Below the pieces are notes generated by a model. That model was given only the letters and a program-made list of their open reading frames with translations, was not told the origin of the DNA and did no database searches. Of a stretch of DNA of 64,000 nt, positions 34,691-43,395 are shown in pieces. Numbering within the stretch: position 1 is the first letter of the stretch; every line of letters starts with the position of its first letter. The position numbers and the translations under genes were made by a program. The DNA lies in contig NZ_JAKJSO010000015.1 in NCBI RefSeq assembly GCF_050337045.1, positions 186,001 through 250,000 on the forward strand, in the 5' to 3' direction. The DNA is from Photobacterium kagoshimensis (GTDB taxonomy: Bacteria > Pseudomonadota > Gammaproteobacteria > Enterobacterales > Vibrionaceae).

Positions 34691-36460
34691 ATGACTCAAC
34701 ATCGCGCAGCTAAAATTACAATTGCTCATATCAATGACACGCATTCACATTTTGAGCCTTCCGCAATTCAATTTAACTTACCTATGCCGACAGAGCAGGG
34801 TGAGAGTCTTCCTGTGTACGCCAGTTGTGGCGGCTTTTCTCGTGTGTCTTCAGCTGTACAGGATGTAAAAAAACAAGCCTATTTGCATGGGCGTGAATTC
34901 ATGTTTGTTCATGCAGGTGACTGTTTCCAAGGTACGCTGTATTTCTCTTTATACAAAGGGATTGCTAACGCTAAATTATTGAATGCTATCGGTGTAGAAG
35001 CCATGGCGTTAGGCAATCATGAGCTAGATATGGGGAATCAGACTGTGGCTGATTTTCTCGATTACACCAATTTTCCATTACTAGCCGCTAATTGGGATCT
35101 GACACAAGAAGATCAGAGTAAAGCCAACCCATTACAGCCAAAACCTAACGTATTAACCTATAAGCCTGCGACAGATAAATCACCAGCCTATGGGCGTTAT
35201 CTGGTTAAATCTGTTGATGACGAGAAGATTGCTATCTTTGGTTTGGCTATTGAAAACATGGAAGGTATAGCAAACCCTGATCCTGATACGCATTTTCTTA
35301 ATGTTTTAAAAGTGGCAAAAGAAACGGTGAGTGTTATTCGTGCCAATGGTATTAATAAAATTGTTGTTTTAAGCCATTTAGGCTATGCCCGCGATCTTTT
35401 ACTAGCAGAAGAGTTAGATGGTGTCGGCGCTATTATTGGTGGTCATACGCATACCATGCAGGGCGATTTCTCCAACCTTGGTTACGGTGTAACTGATAGT
35501 TATGCCCGTATGATTAATGGTACCTGTGTTGTCCAAGCAGGTTGTAATGCGTTGTCACTAGGTCAACTTGAATTAGATTTTAACGCTGATGGTAGTGTTG
35601 ATCGAGCTGGTGGCCTTCATCAATTGTTACTGGGTCGCCAATTTACTTTAGATGCATCGCGTACAGAACATTTAGAAGAAGGCCAGCATCAAGCTGTGAA
35701 AGCATACCTTCAGGCACAACCCAATGTCCGCTTTTGTGTTAAAGACCCTGAGATTGAAAACTTGCTGAACAGTGATTACCGTCCTGCGGTACGTCAGTTG
35801 CAGACCCAACATATCACCAAAGTGCCAGAGCCACTGCGTCATACTCGTATTCCAGATGCTAAAGGGCCTAGCCAAATTGCTCCTTTGGTTGTTGATGCGT
35901 TTCGTTGGCAGGGACAACAGCATGGCTACGAAGTAGATTGTGCTATTCATAATGCAGGCGGCGTGCGCGCTTCTTTAAATCCTGGGCCATTAACTTCTGC
36001 TGATATTGCAGGGCGTTTATTACCTTTTGCTATTGGCTTGATGGTTTATAAAGTTAAAGGTAAATACCTGCGTCAAGCACTTGAAGGTGCAATAAACAAT
36101 GCCATTGATAATGGTGTTGAAGGCACGGGCAGTGGTAGTTTTCCTTATGTATCGAATTTACGTTTTACTTATCGCTGTTGTGCCGAAAAAGGTGCACGTG
36201 TTGAATCGTTAGAAACCTTCAAAGAGGGTGAATGGCGATTGATTGAAGATGATGTTGTATATACATCGGTATCTTCTGGTTATACCGCGACAGGTAAAGA
36301 AGGATATGATGCATTACTTAACTATGACATGGAGCCTGTTGCATTGAACGTGACGATGGCTGAAGCGTTTGAGGCTTATGCTTATACACTTTCTGAGCTT
36401 AAAGCGCCTGATTCGATTCGCGTTAACTACATTCCTTGCCAATGTGCGGATGTTGCTTAG
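34691..36460 (+). CDS. UshA-like bifunctional metallophosphatase/5'-nucleotidase, cytosolic form
   Basis: A 589-residue two-domain enzyme. The N-terminal metallophosphatase has the full set of metal motifs: INDTHSHF, GDCFQGT, GNHELDMGN, and GGHTHTM. The C-terminal 5'-nucleotidase domain starts at about residue 370 and has the substrate-binding AIHNAGGVRASL segment. UshA proteins are normally periplasmic, but this one has no signal peptide: the first residues (TQHRAAKITIAHIND) lead straight into the catalytic strand. It probably acts in the cytosol on nucleotides or nucleotide-sugars. It is monocistronic and followed by a good terminator. Confidence 0.87.
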   Translation: MTQHRAAKITIAHINDTHSHFEPSAIQFNLPMPTEQGESLPVYASCGGFSRVSSAVQDVKKQAYLHGREFMFVHAGDCFQGTLYFSLYKGIANAKLLNAIGVEAMALGNHELDMGNQTVADFLDYTNFPLLAANWDLTQEDQSKANPLQPKPNVLTYKPATDKSPAYGRYLVKSVDDEKIAIFGLAIENMEGIANPDPDTHFLNVLKVAKETVSVIRANGINKIVVLSHLGYARDLLLAEELDGVGAIIGGHTHTMQGDFSNLGYGVTDSYARMINGTCVVQAGCNALSLGQLELDFNADGSVDRAGGLHQLLLGRQFTLDASRTEHLEEGQHQAVKAYLQAQPNVRFCVKDPEIENLLNSDYRPAVRQLQTQHITKVPEPLRHTRIPDAKGPSQIAPLVVDAFRWQGQQHGYEVDCAIHNAGGVRASLNPGPLTSADIAGRLLPFAIGLMVYKVKGKYLRQALEGAINNAIDNGVEGTGSGSFPYVSNLRFTYRCCAEKGARVESLETFKEGEWRLIEDDVVYTSVSSGYTATGKEGYDALLNYDMEPVALNVTMAEAFEAYAYTLSELKAPDSIRVNYIPCQCADVA

Positions 36461-36491
36461 CTTTAGTATTGTCTTTGTTGGTTAACTCTTT

Positions 36492-36522
36492 AAAAACATC
36501 AACCTTGGTTGGTGTTTTTTTT
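36492..36522 (+). terminator. Intrinsic terminator after the nucleotidase gene
   Basis: Stem ACATCAACC/GGTTGGTGT (one G-T pair) with a tight loop, followed by eight T. The flanking A-run before the stem extends it. Confidence 0.85.
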
Positions 36523-36661
36523 ACGCTTTACCAAAGTTCGCTCTCACCTCTCGAAAGCTCAAAAAGCTGTGTCAAATATGCTCAAGAAATGTTCACTGTT
36601 GACGATAAAAACAGAGAGGCTTTAGGTGTGAGATAACAGTAGAGTTCGTATGGGAGTTCGT

Positions 36662-36754
36662 ATGCATAAAGATTGGATGGACGTTGCTATGGTCATTGGC
36701 TGGGTGTCGGCGTGGGGTTTTCTGATTTATTTATTGCCTTCAGCTGGCTTATAG
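36662..36754 (+). CDS. Possible 30-residue single-helix membrane protein
   Basis: A short frame coding for MHKDWMDVAMVIGWVSAW followed by GFLIYLLPSAGL. It has charged residues at the N terminus and one hydrophobic helix of about 20 residues with three Trp, as in known bacterial mini membrane proteins. GGGAG ends 5 bases before the ATG. An earlier in-frame ATG at 36650 would add four residues, but has no ribosome binding site. The 10-base stretch AGTTCGTATG occurs twice (36643-36652 and 36655-36664), each ending at a possible start codon. Function unknown; the coding claim needs conservation or proteomic support. Confidence 0.45.
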   Translation: MHKDWMDVAMVIGWVSAWGFLIYLLPSAGL

Positions 36755-36816
36755 ACTGAGTCACTTGAATAGATGCGCTTTTACGACAGTATCTTATATT
36801 TGCGTTAAGTGGATAA

Positions 36817-36849
36817 AATAAAGCTGCACTATACCTGCACAGCTTTATT
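36817..36849 (-). terminator. Probable terminator of ribB
   Basis: AATAAAGCTG and CAGCTTTATT pair over a 13-base loop, 29 bases beyond the ribB stop. On the minus strand the stem runs into TTTATTTTAT. Confidence 0.65.
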
Positions 36850-36877
36850 TAGGTCGCCATTAGCTAAGAATGAGCCG

Positions 36878-37552
36878 TTACGCGATTTCAGCTAAAGCGT
36901 CCTGCGTATTTGCTTCTTTTGCCAAACGATAAGCGGCTAAATCTTCAATGGTTAGCACTGGCATATCATGCGCTTCACCAAACGCAATCACTTCTGGTAG
37001 GCGTGCCATAGTGCCATCTGGGTTCGTAAGCTCACACAATACACCGTATGGCTTCAAACCTGAAAGACGCATCAAGTCGATGGTTGCTTCCGTATGACCA
37101 CGACGACCCAAAACACCTTCCGCATTCGCTTTTAGTGGAAATACGTGGCCTGGGCGGCACAGATCAGATGGCTTAGCATCATCTGCAATAGCAGCTTTGA
37201 TGGTTGTTACACGATCTGCTGCAGAAACACCTGTGGTTACACCGTGTGTTGCTTCAATGGTCACAGTAAAGCCAGTTTCATTGGCACTGGTGTTGTTTTC
37301 TACCATCATAGGTAATTCGAGCTGTTCAACGCGCTCATCGGTTAAACATAAGCAAACAATCCCCGAACATTCACGGATCATTAATGCCATTTGCGCTGGT
37401 GTTAAGGTTTCTGCTGCAAAAATGATGTCGCCTTCGTTCTCACGATCTTCATCATCAACAACAAGTACACCGCGACCTTGGCGGATAGCTTCTAAGCCAG
37501 CTTCAACACGTTGGAAAGCTGTTCCAAAAGGGGAAAGTAGAGACTGATTCAT
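36878..37552 (-). CDS. ribB: RibB, 3,4-dihydroxy-2-butanone 4-phosphate synthase
   Basis: A 224-residue enzyme that turns ribulose 5-phosphate into 3,4-dihydroxy-2-butanone 4-phosphate and formate, the branch precursor of riboflavin. Key segments are VVDDEDRENEGDIIFAAE (metal and substrate acids), the CRPGHVFPL strand and RRGHTEATIDL. It is the single-domain form, without the GTP cyclohydrolase II half. The ATG at 37552 gives the family-typical N terminus MNQSLLSPFG; the frame is open further upstream to 37741, but that is leader sequence. An FMN riboswitch lies about 200 bases upstream on the same strand, so flavin controls the gene. Confidence 0.95.
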   Translation of the reverse strand: MNQSLLSPFGTAFQRVEAGLEAIRQGRGVLVVDDEDRENEGDIIFAAETLTPAQMALMIRECSGIVCLCLTDERVEQLELPMMVENNTSANETGFTVTIEATHGVTTGVSAADRVTTIKAAIADDAKPSDLCRPGHVFPLKANAEGVLGRRGHTEATIDLMRLSGLKPYGVLCELTNPDGTMARLPEVIAFGEAHDMPVLTIEDLAAYRLAKEANTQDALAEIA

Positions 37553-37758
37553 GGTAAATAACTCCAAATATAATATTGATACCAGAATCAGGGCGTAGAA
37601 AGGCAGCGTTTCAGGAAAACTGAAATAACTTAGACCACAAAAGACTCGAAACCTATATAAATAAGCAATTAGTACATAAGTAACTAAATATAAGCTGCTA
37701 GGTACGAGCAAATCGTGTGTATGTAAAGCATAAGGCTGCAATAGTTGCAGGCCTTCAC

Positions 37759-37936
37759 TGATCCTCTTTCATCCGGACTATGACCGTCGGCTCTGGGTTT
37801 ACACCAGATCTGCTGACCTTGCATACAGCGAATAAAAAATATTCGTCATATTCAAGCGCTCGCGGGCTGATAAAGGTGAAAATATGAGTAACAACCTTTA
37901 TTTACCGCCGGTGGGGAATTTCACCCCGCCCTGAGA
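37759..37936 (-). promoter_or_regulatory. FMN riboswitch (RFN element) of ribB
   Basis: Read on the minus strand from 37936, the element shows the conserved RFN blocks in order: TCAGGGCGGGGTGAAATTCC, CCACCGGCGGTA, AGCCCGCGAGCG, GGTCAGCAGATCTGGTG, CCAGAGCCGACGGTCATAGT and CCGGATGAAAGAGGATC. It binds flavin mononucleotide and lowers ribB expression when flavin is plentiful. The ~200-base stretch between the aptamer and the ribB ATG can hold the expression platform. Confidence 0.96.
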
Positions 37937-38017
37937 ATTCATCAGCATCATAGAAAAATCGTTTCAATCAGGCAAGCGATTAACTAAAGAGTCTGTAATT
38001 TGTTTGAAGTTACGACG

Positions 38018-38956
38018 TTATTGATTGATTTCTAATCTAGAAGCGCGTTTATGTAGTCGTGGCGAGATATACCTAACAAAAAGTGGTAAGCAAAAGGTTG
38101 GAAATTGAATCGCTCCCATGATAGCTAGATACTCAGGGCCTAAATAACTACTTGCGACGGTAAATGTGAGCAAGACATTTCGATTAGCAGCAGTTATTGC
38201 TGCAACTAATCCTTGGTCAACACCTTGGCGGTAGTAGCAGAGAAAACCGACAATAAAAAAGAGTGCGCATAGAGCGATACCAATAACAAGGTATTGCATA
38301 CCAAGCCAGAACGATAGATCGAACATTTCTCTAAATTCACCAACCAGACCAAAAGGGAAACTAAAGACCAGTAGAATGGTAAATTGAGCAAGCTTGGTAT
38401 GAATTCGATGCAGGGTTTCGGTAGGTACTAAGTGGTGGCAGCAAGCTGAAATTAACATCGGGCCAGCGATAAAAATGACTAATCGTATGAAGTAGCTTTT
38501 CATATCTAGGCTAAAAGCCGCGTCTTGAAAAACCATTAAATTAAAATACAGTACGGCAGGCATGAGTAAAGTTGTAGCAATTGTCATGGCCATCGCTTCA
38601 AGCGCATCTAGACCTATTGAGCGTGCAATTGCTGGTGTCGCAAATAGTGAGCCAGTGGCAGTAACTGCTGATATTGCAAGTAATAATGCGCTGTGAGCAC
38701 CCAGTAAGGCCGCGACTGAACAGCTGATGATTGATAAACCAATGGCATGGAAGATAGCGTAGCCCCAGATTTGTCGTTCAGCGAGCTTTTTTAGCAGTAC
38801 ATATTGCTGTATGCCAAGCAAGGTAAAGAGCATTAGGAAAAATAAAATAAAAGGGAGATAGGGGAACAGAGCCTTTGATGCCTCTGGCACTAAAAAGCCC
38901 AAAACTGCCGCAAGCATTAAAAGTAATGATGAATGTTTTGAAATGAATGACAACAT
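38018..38956 (-). CDS. Bile acid:sodium symporter-like (BASS) membrane transporter
   Basis: A 312-residue inner-membrane protein with nine to ten hydrophobic helices and very short loops. The layout, and segments such as SAVTATGSLFATPAIARSIG and AAITAANRNVLLTFTVASS (crossover-like motifs in the two inverted halves), fit the BASS superfamily of sodium-coupled carriers. The substrate is unknown. It lies upstream of the FMN riboswitch on the same strand but outside its control. The family assignment is moderate; other small anion carriers of similar size are possible. Confidence 0.65.
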   Translation of the reverse strand: MLSFISKHSSLLLMLAAVLGFLVPEASKALFPYLPFILFFLMLFTLLGIQQYVLLKKLAERQIWGYAIFHAIGLSIISCSVAALLGAHSALLLAISAVTATGSLFATPAIARSIGLDALEAMAMTIATTLLMPAVLYFNLMVFQDAAFSLDMKSYFIRLVIFIAGPMLISACCHHLVPTETLHRIHTKLAQFTILLVFSFPFGLVGEFREMFDLSFWLGMQYLVIGIALCALFFIVGFLCYYRQGVDQGLVAAITAANRNVLLTFTVASSYLGPEYLAIMGAIQFPTFCLPLFVRYISPRLHKRASRLEINQ

Positions 38957-39132
38957 AAAAAGATACTCGCGAAATTGTTACTCCATTGTTACTACAACAA
39001 AGGGGTAAAAACAAACTTATTCTAAGTTATTCATCGGGTAGCTAAAAGATGTGGTTTTATTCATTCTTTTTGTGGTTATATGCCTCCCTTTAAAAGTAAT
39101 GATTACAATTGTTTAACAGATTAGTTTTTCTT

Positions 39133-39165
39133 ATTCCAATGTAAAAATATTGTCATTTTTGGAAT
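39133..39165. repeat. Interrupted inverted repeat upstream of the DUF1127-like gene
   Basis: ATTCCAA and TTGGAAT, 19 bases apart, with partly complementary A- and T-runs inside. It lies 58 bases before the start codon, where an operator or activator site would be expected. Confidence 0.4.
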
Positions 39166-39223
39166 GGAAAATAAGCAGCTATGATTACCGCAGTTCAAAA
39201 TTAAACCATAAGTAGAGGCAATC

Positions 39224-39415
39224 ATGGCACAGGCACTTAACTTTGATACCATTGCTCCATCAAGCACTGAAACTAAGAAAGCCTATGCGTTAGATATCAA
39301 AGGATTGATTGCACACGCAGTAGACGTTCTTTTTGGTGGTTCTAAATCACCTAAACAATACAATGTATCGGATCTTCCAGTACACCTGCAAAAAGACATC
39401 GGTATCTATCGTTAA
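39224..39415 (+). CDS. Small DUF1127-like protein
   Basis: A 63-residue soluble protein. The C-terminal DLPVHLQKDIGIYR matches the end of the DUF1127 (YjiS-like) family, where a short helix ends in DIGL-x-R; an arginine-rich stretch usual in that family is weak here. Function is not established for this type; some DUF1127 proteins are reported to act with small RNAs and in phosphate or carbon metabolism. AGAGG lies before the ATG. A strong terminator follows directly, so this is a single-gene unit. Confidence 0.7.
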   Translation: MAQALNFDTIAPSSTETKKAYALDIKGLIAHAVDVLFGGSKSPKQYNVSDLPVHLQKDIGIYR

Positions 39416-39441
39416 TAGATAACACGATCTTTCTGATTTCT

Positions 39442-39469
39442 AAACGCCAGCTCATTAGCTGGCGTTTTT
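39442..39469 (+). terminator. Intrinsic terminator after the DUF1127-like gene
   Basis: An 11-bp perfect stem (AAACGCCAGCT/AGCTGGCGTTT), loop CATT, then TT. Confidence 0.9.
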
Positions 39470-39645
39470 CATTTCTATTAGCTGCATTTATCTACCTCCC
39501 GTTATTTTACATTGTTCTTAATTGCTCAAAATGAACACAAGGCAATGCTTATCAAGGTTTTTTCCCTATATTTTAACCTTGGTTTAATTTTTCTTCTCTA
39601 CTCTGTGGCATTATCAATACACATGCTTATTGGGAGATGAATGAC

Positions 39646-39927
39646 GTGGGTTTCCTGTCAAAATTATTTGGTTTAAACAAAGAAGCAAAAACGCCTGTGG
39701 CTGTAGAGCCGATTGAACACAACGGGTATTTAATCTATCCCGAGCCGATCGCTGAGGGTGGGCAGTTCCGTATCGCAGGCCGAATCTGTAAAACCATCGA
39801 CGGAGAAATTAAGACGCATACCTTTATTCGCTCTGACTTATTAGGTTCAAAGCAAGATGCCGAAACCTTTATGCTCGATAAAGCGAGAATGTTCATCGAT
39901 CAAAATGGCGACCGTATGTTTAAGTAA
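39646..39927 (+). CDS. HlyU-family small protein
   Basis: A 93-residue protein of the Pfam HlyU family. The core is NGYLIYPEPIAEGGQFRIAG followed by a THTFIRSD strand and a C-terminal helix. The family is named after a haemolysin regulator, but this type lacks the ArsR-like helix-turn-helix of Vibrio cholerae HlyU, so a role as regulator is not shown by the sequence. I choose the GTG at 39646 as start: GGGAG ends 9 bases upstream, and the resulting MGFLSKLFG matches the usual family start. An ATG at 39637 touches that site and is less likely. Confidence 0.75.
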   Translation: MGFLSKLFGLNKEAKTPVAVEPIEHNGYLIYPEPIAEGGQFRIAGRICKTIDGEIKTHTFIRSDLLGSKQDAETFMLDKARMFIDQNGDRMFK

Positions 39928-40368
39928 AAAGGGTGTGATGCTCTTTTTGCTTGAACTAAGTACAAGTTCTACAACTATGACGATTTTTACGTGTTGAGGA
40001 TAATGGAGTGCTTTTACTCGCTGAGGGCATTGCAAGATCATCAATTGTAAGAAAGTGGTTTATTAGTTAACCACTGCTTTAAACAGGCGCTTTTAATCTG
40101 AAGTGATGTCTTTTTAGTCTAATAACTGAATTATGATGCACTTATTAGTCATTTATGTAATTAGTTATAGCTAAATGCCCGTTTTATAACGTGGTTTGAC
40201 CTCTGTCCTGATGTTAAAAGTGTTATTTAATTTCAATAGTCAGCGGCATTTGATGTAAATTATCGGCTATTGTTGGGTTTTTTTGTGTTTTTCTTACAAA
40301 GTACTTGATATTACGTTGTTGGTTGGATACAAAATCATTACATTAATGCCAATGTTCAGGGAATAATA
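39928..40368. other. Long leader region before pntA
   Basis: About 440 AT-rich bases. A weak inverted repeat (AAAAAG...CTTTTT, 39925-39948) follows the HlyU-family stop and could end that transcript. I see no gene. The length suggests regulated expression of pntAB. Confidence 0.5.
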
Positions 40369-41925
40369 ATGCAGATTGGTGTGCCAAAAGAAATACTCGC
40401 GCACGAAACGCGAGTGGCTGCTACGCCTAAAACGGTTGAGCAGTTATTAAAAATGGGGTTCAGCGTTGCCATTGAAAGTAATGCTGGTGTCTTGGCTAGT
40501 TTTGACGATGCGGCTTTTGAAGCTGCGGGCGCTACTATCGTTTCTACCGAAGATGTATGGCAATCAGATCTTATTCTGAAAGTGAATGCACCACAGGTTA
40601 ACGATGAAACTGGCGTTGATGAGTTTGAATTGATTAAAGAAGGTGCAAGCCTTGTTAGCTTTATTTGGCCTGCTCAAAATAAAGAGCTGCTAGAAAAACT
40701 ATCAACGAAAAACATCAATATTATGGCGATGGACTCTGTGCCGCGTATTTCACGTGCACAAGCGCTTGATGCGTTGAGTTCTATGGCTAATATCGCAGGT
40801 TACCGTGCGGTTGTTGAAGCGGCTCATGAATTTGGTCGCTTCTTCACTGGTCAAATCACTGCTGCTGGTAAAGTTCCACCTGCTAAAGTATTGGTTGCTG
40901 GTGCGGGTGTTGCTGGCCTTGCGGCTATTGGTGCTGCGGGTAGCCTAGGTGCAATTGTTCGTTCTTTTGATGTGCGTCCTGAAGTTAAGGAACAAGTCGA
41001 AAGTATGGGTGCTGAATTCCTTGAAGTTGATTTCAAAGAAGACACCAGCACTGGTGACGGTTACGCAAAAGAAATGTCAGATGAATTCAACAAAGCGGCT
41101 GAGCGTTTATACGCAGAGCAAGCAAAAGATGTTGATATCATCATTACAACTGCGCTGATCCCTGGTCGCCCTGCGCCTAAATTGATCACCAAAGAAATGG
41201 TTGATTCAATGAAAGCGGGCAGTGTGATTGTCGATCTGGCGGCTGCTAATGGCGGTAACTGTGCGTACACTGAAGCTGACAAAGTCGTGACTACACCGAA
41301 CGGTGTTAAAGTAATTGGTTATACCGATATGGTAGGTCGTCTACCGACGCAATCATCTCAACTATACGGTACTAACCTTGTTAACCTACTGAAACTCCTT
41401 TGCAAAGAGAAAGACGGTAACATTAACATCGATTTCGACGATGAAGTGTTACGTGGCCTAACTGTGATCAAAGAAGGTGAGATCACCTGGCCTGCGCCAC
41501 CGATCAAAGTGTCTGCTGCGCCTCAAAAACCAGCACCAGAAGTTAAACCTAGAGTTAAGATCGAAAAAGAACCAACTTCACCTGTGAAGAAATACGGTTT
41601 TATGGCTGCCGGTTTAGCGGCATTTGGTTGGATTGCTAATTACGCACCAGCGGAATTCCTTGCTCACTTTACGGTATTCGTTTTGGCGTGTGTTGTCGGT
41701 TACTACGTGGTATGGAATGTAACGCATGCGTTGCATACACCATTAATGTCAGTAACTAACGCTATTTCAGGCATCATCATCATTGGTGCGGTATTGCAGA
41801 TAGGTCAGGGGATTGGGATTGTTACCTTCCTGGCGTTTATTGCTGTCTTAATTGCAAGTATCAATATATTTGGTGGCTTTATGGTGACCAAACGCATGCT
41901 TGAAATGTTCCGTAAAGATAAATAA
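40369..41925 (+). CDS. pntA: PntA, NAD(P) transhydrogenase alpha subunit
   Basis: A 518-residue subunit of the proton-pumping transhydrogenase, which moves hydride between NADH and NADP+ using the proton gradient. The NAD-binding domain I spans residues ~1-380, with VLVAGAGVAGLAAIGAAGSLGAIVRSFD and the mobile-loop region (GYTDMVGRLPTQSSQLYG). A linker leads to about four membrane helices at the C terminus (from FMAAGLAAFGWI). The length matches enterobacterial PntA. pntB follows after 10 bases with its own AAGGAG site. Confidence 0.97.
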   Translation: MQIGVPKEILAHETRVAATPKTVEQLLKMGFSVAIESNAGVLASFDDAAFEAAGATIVSTEDVWQSDLILKVNAPQVNDETGVDEFELIKEGASLVSFIWPAQNKELLEKLSTKNINIMAMDSVPRISRAQALDALSSMANIAGYRAVVEAAHEFGRFFTGQITAAGKVPPAKVLVAGAGVAGLAAIGAAGSLGAIVRSFDVRPEVKEQVESMGAEFLEVDFKEDTSTGDGYAKEMSDEFNKAAERLYAEQAKDVDIIITTALIPGRPAPKLITKEMVDSMKAGSVIVDLAAANGGNCAYTEADKVVTTPNGVKVIGYTDMVGRLPTQSSQLYGTNLVNLLKLLCKEKDGNINIDFDDEVLRGLTVIKEGEITWPAPPIKVSAAPQKPAPEVKPRVKIEKEPTSPVKKYGFMAAGLAAFGWIANYAPAEFLAHFTVFVLACVVGYYVVWNVTHALHTPLMSVTNAISGIIIIGAVLQIGQGIGIVTFLAFIAVLIASINIFGGFMVTKRMLEMFRKDK

Positions 41926-41935
41926 GGAGTAACAC

Positions 41936-43312
41936 ATGTCTGCAGGAATCGTACAAGCGGCATACCTTGTTGCTGCGGTACTATTTATCATGTCTCTTGC
42001 TGGGCTTTCCAAGCAAGAAACAGCACGCGCAGGTAACTACTACGGCATCGCGGGTATGGGGATTGCGCTTCTCGCAACAATCTTCGGCCCTGATGCGCAA
42101 GGTACTGGCTGGATCATCCTTGCGATGGTTATCGGTGGCGGTATCGGTATGCACCTTGCTAAGAAAGTTGAAATGACAGAAATGCCTGAACTAGTGGCAA
42201 TTCTTCACAGCTTTGTTGGTTTAGCAGCAGTGCTAGTAGGTTTCAATACTTACATTGATCATGGTGAGCTAACAGGTGCACTACTGAATATTCACCTTGT
42301 GGAAGTTTTCCTTGGTGTGTTCATCGGTGCTGTAACCTTCACAGGTTCTATTGTTGCATTTGGTAAGCTACGCGGCATTATTGATTCTAAGTCTTTAATG
42401 CTACCTCACCGTCATAAGCTAAACCTTGCGGCCTTGGTTGTTTCTTTCCTTCTTATGCTTTACTTCGTAAACGTAGAAGGTTCGACTTTTGCGCTGGTTG
42501 TTGTAACGCTTATCGCATTTGCATTCGGTTACCACTTGGTTGCTTCAATCGGTGGTGCGGATATGCCAGTGGTTGTTTCTATGCTTAACTCATACTCAGG
42601 TTGGGCAGCAGCAGCAGCGGGCTTCATGCTAGCGAATGACTTGTTGATCGTAACAGGTGCATTGGTTGGTTCTTCTGGTGCAATTCTGTCTTACATCATG
42701 TGTAAAGCAATGAACCGTTCATTCATCAGTGTAATTGCTGGTGGCTTCGGTACTGATGTTCAAGTGTCTTCATCAGATGAAGAGCAAGGCGAACACCGTG
42801 AAGCATCAGCAGAAGAAGTTGCTGAAATGCTGAAAGATGCGAAATCAGTAGTTATTACTCCTGGATACGGTATGGCAGTCGCACAAGCGCAATACCCTGT
42901 GCATGAAATTACTGACAAACTGCGCTCTCAAGGTGTGAATGTTCGCTTTGGTATTCACCCTGTTGCGGGTCGTCTACCTGGCCACATGAACGTACTGTTA
43001 GCGGAAGCAAAAGTACCATACGACATCGTATTAGAGATGGATGAGATTAATGATGATCTGTCTGAAACCGATGTAGTTTTGGTTATTGGCGCGAACGACA
43101 CAGTTAACCCTGCTGCAATGGAAGATCCAAACAGCCCAATCGCAGGTATGCCTGTACTGGAAGTTTGGAATGCGAAACACGTAATCGTGTTTAAGCGTTC
43201 GATGAATACAGGTTATGCGGGTGTTCAAAACCCATTGTTCTTTAAAGAGAACACGCAAATGCTATTTGGTGATGCGAAAGCAAGTGTTGATGAGATTTCA
43301 AAACATTTGTAA
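41936..43312 (+). CDS. pntB: PntB, NAD(P) transhydrogenase beta subunit
   Basis: A 458-residue partner of PntA. The first ~270 residues form eight to nine membrane helices with the proton path; the last ~190 residues are the NADP-binding domain III, with VVITPGYGMAVAQAQYPV, RFGIHPVAGRLPGHMNVLLAEA and VLVIGANDTVNPAA. The complex supplies NADPH for biosynthesis and redox defence. A long hairpin terminator shared with the convergent Nudix gene lies behind the stop. Confidence 0.97.
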   Translation: MSAGIVQAAYLVAAVLFIMSLAGLSKQETARAGNYYGIAGMGIALLATIFGPDAQGTGWIILAMVIGGGIGMHLAKKVEMTEMPELVAILHSFVGLAAVLVGFNTYIDHGELTGALLNIHLVEVFLGVFIGAVTFTGSIVAFGKLRGIIDSKSLMLPHRHKLNLAALVVSFLLMLYFVNVEGSTFALVVVTLIAFAFGYHLVASIGGADMPVVVSMLNSYSGWAAAAAGFMLANDLLIVTGALVGSSGAILSYIMCKAMNRSFISVIAGGFGTDVQVSSSDEEQGEHREASAEEVAEMLKDAKSVVITPGYGMAVAQAQYPVHEITDKLRSQGVNVRFGIHPVAGRLPGHMNVLLAEAKVPYDIVLEMDEINDDLSETDVVLVIGANDTVNPAAMEDPNSPIAGMPVLEVWNAKHVIVFKRSMNTGYAGVQNPLFFKENTQMLFGDAKASVDEISKHL

Positions 43313-43353
43313 TTGTTGATTCTAGATAAGTCGCGTATTTGAATATACGTTTT

Positions 43354-43390
43354 AAACGGCCATGACATGAAGATGTTGTGGCCGTTTTTT
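43354..43390. terminator. Terminator between pntB and the Nudix gene
   Basis: AAACGGCCA at 43354-43362 pairs with TGGCCGTTT at 43379-43387, followed by more T on the plus strand and a T-run on the minus strand. Probably bidirectional. Confidence 0.8.
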
Positions 43391-43395
43391 TAGAT

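Noticed and set aside
36436..36636. 66-codon frame overlapping the end of the nucleotidase gene
   Set aside because: It reads through the intrinsic terminator at 36492-36522 and starts inside the upstream gene.
37553..37741. N-terminal extension of ribB into the leader
   Set aside because: The added residues are hydrophobic and unlike RibB; the ATG at 37552 gives the family-typical start, and the region belongs to the riboswitch leader.
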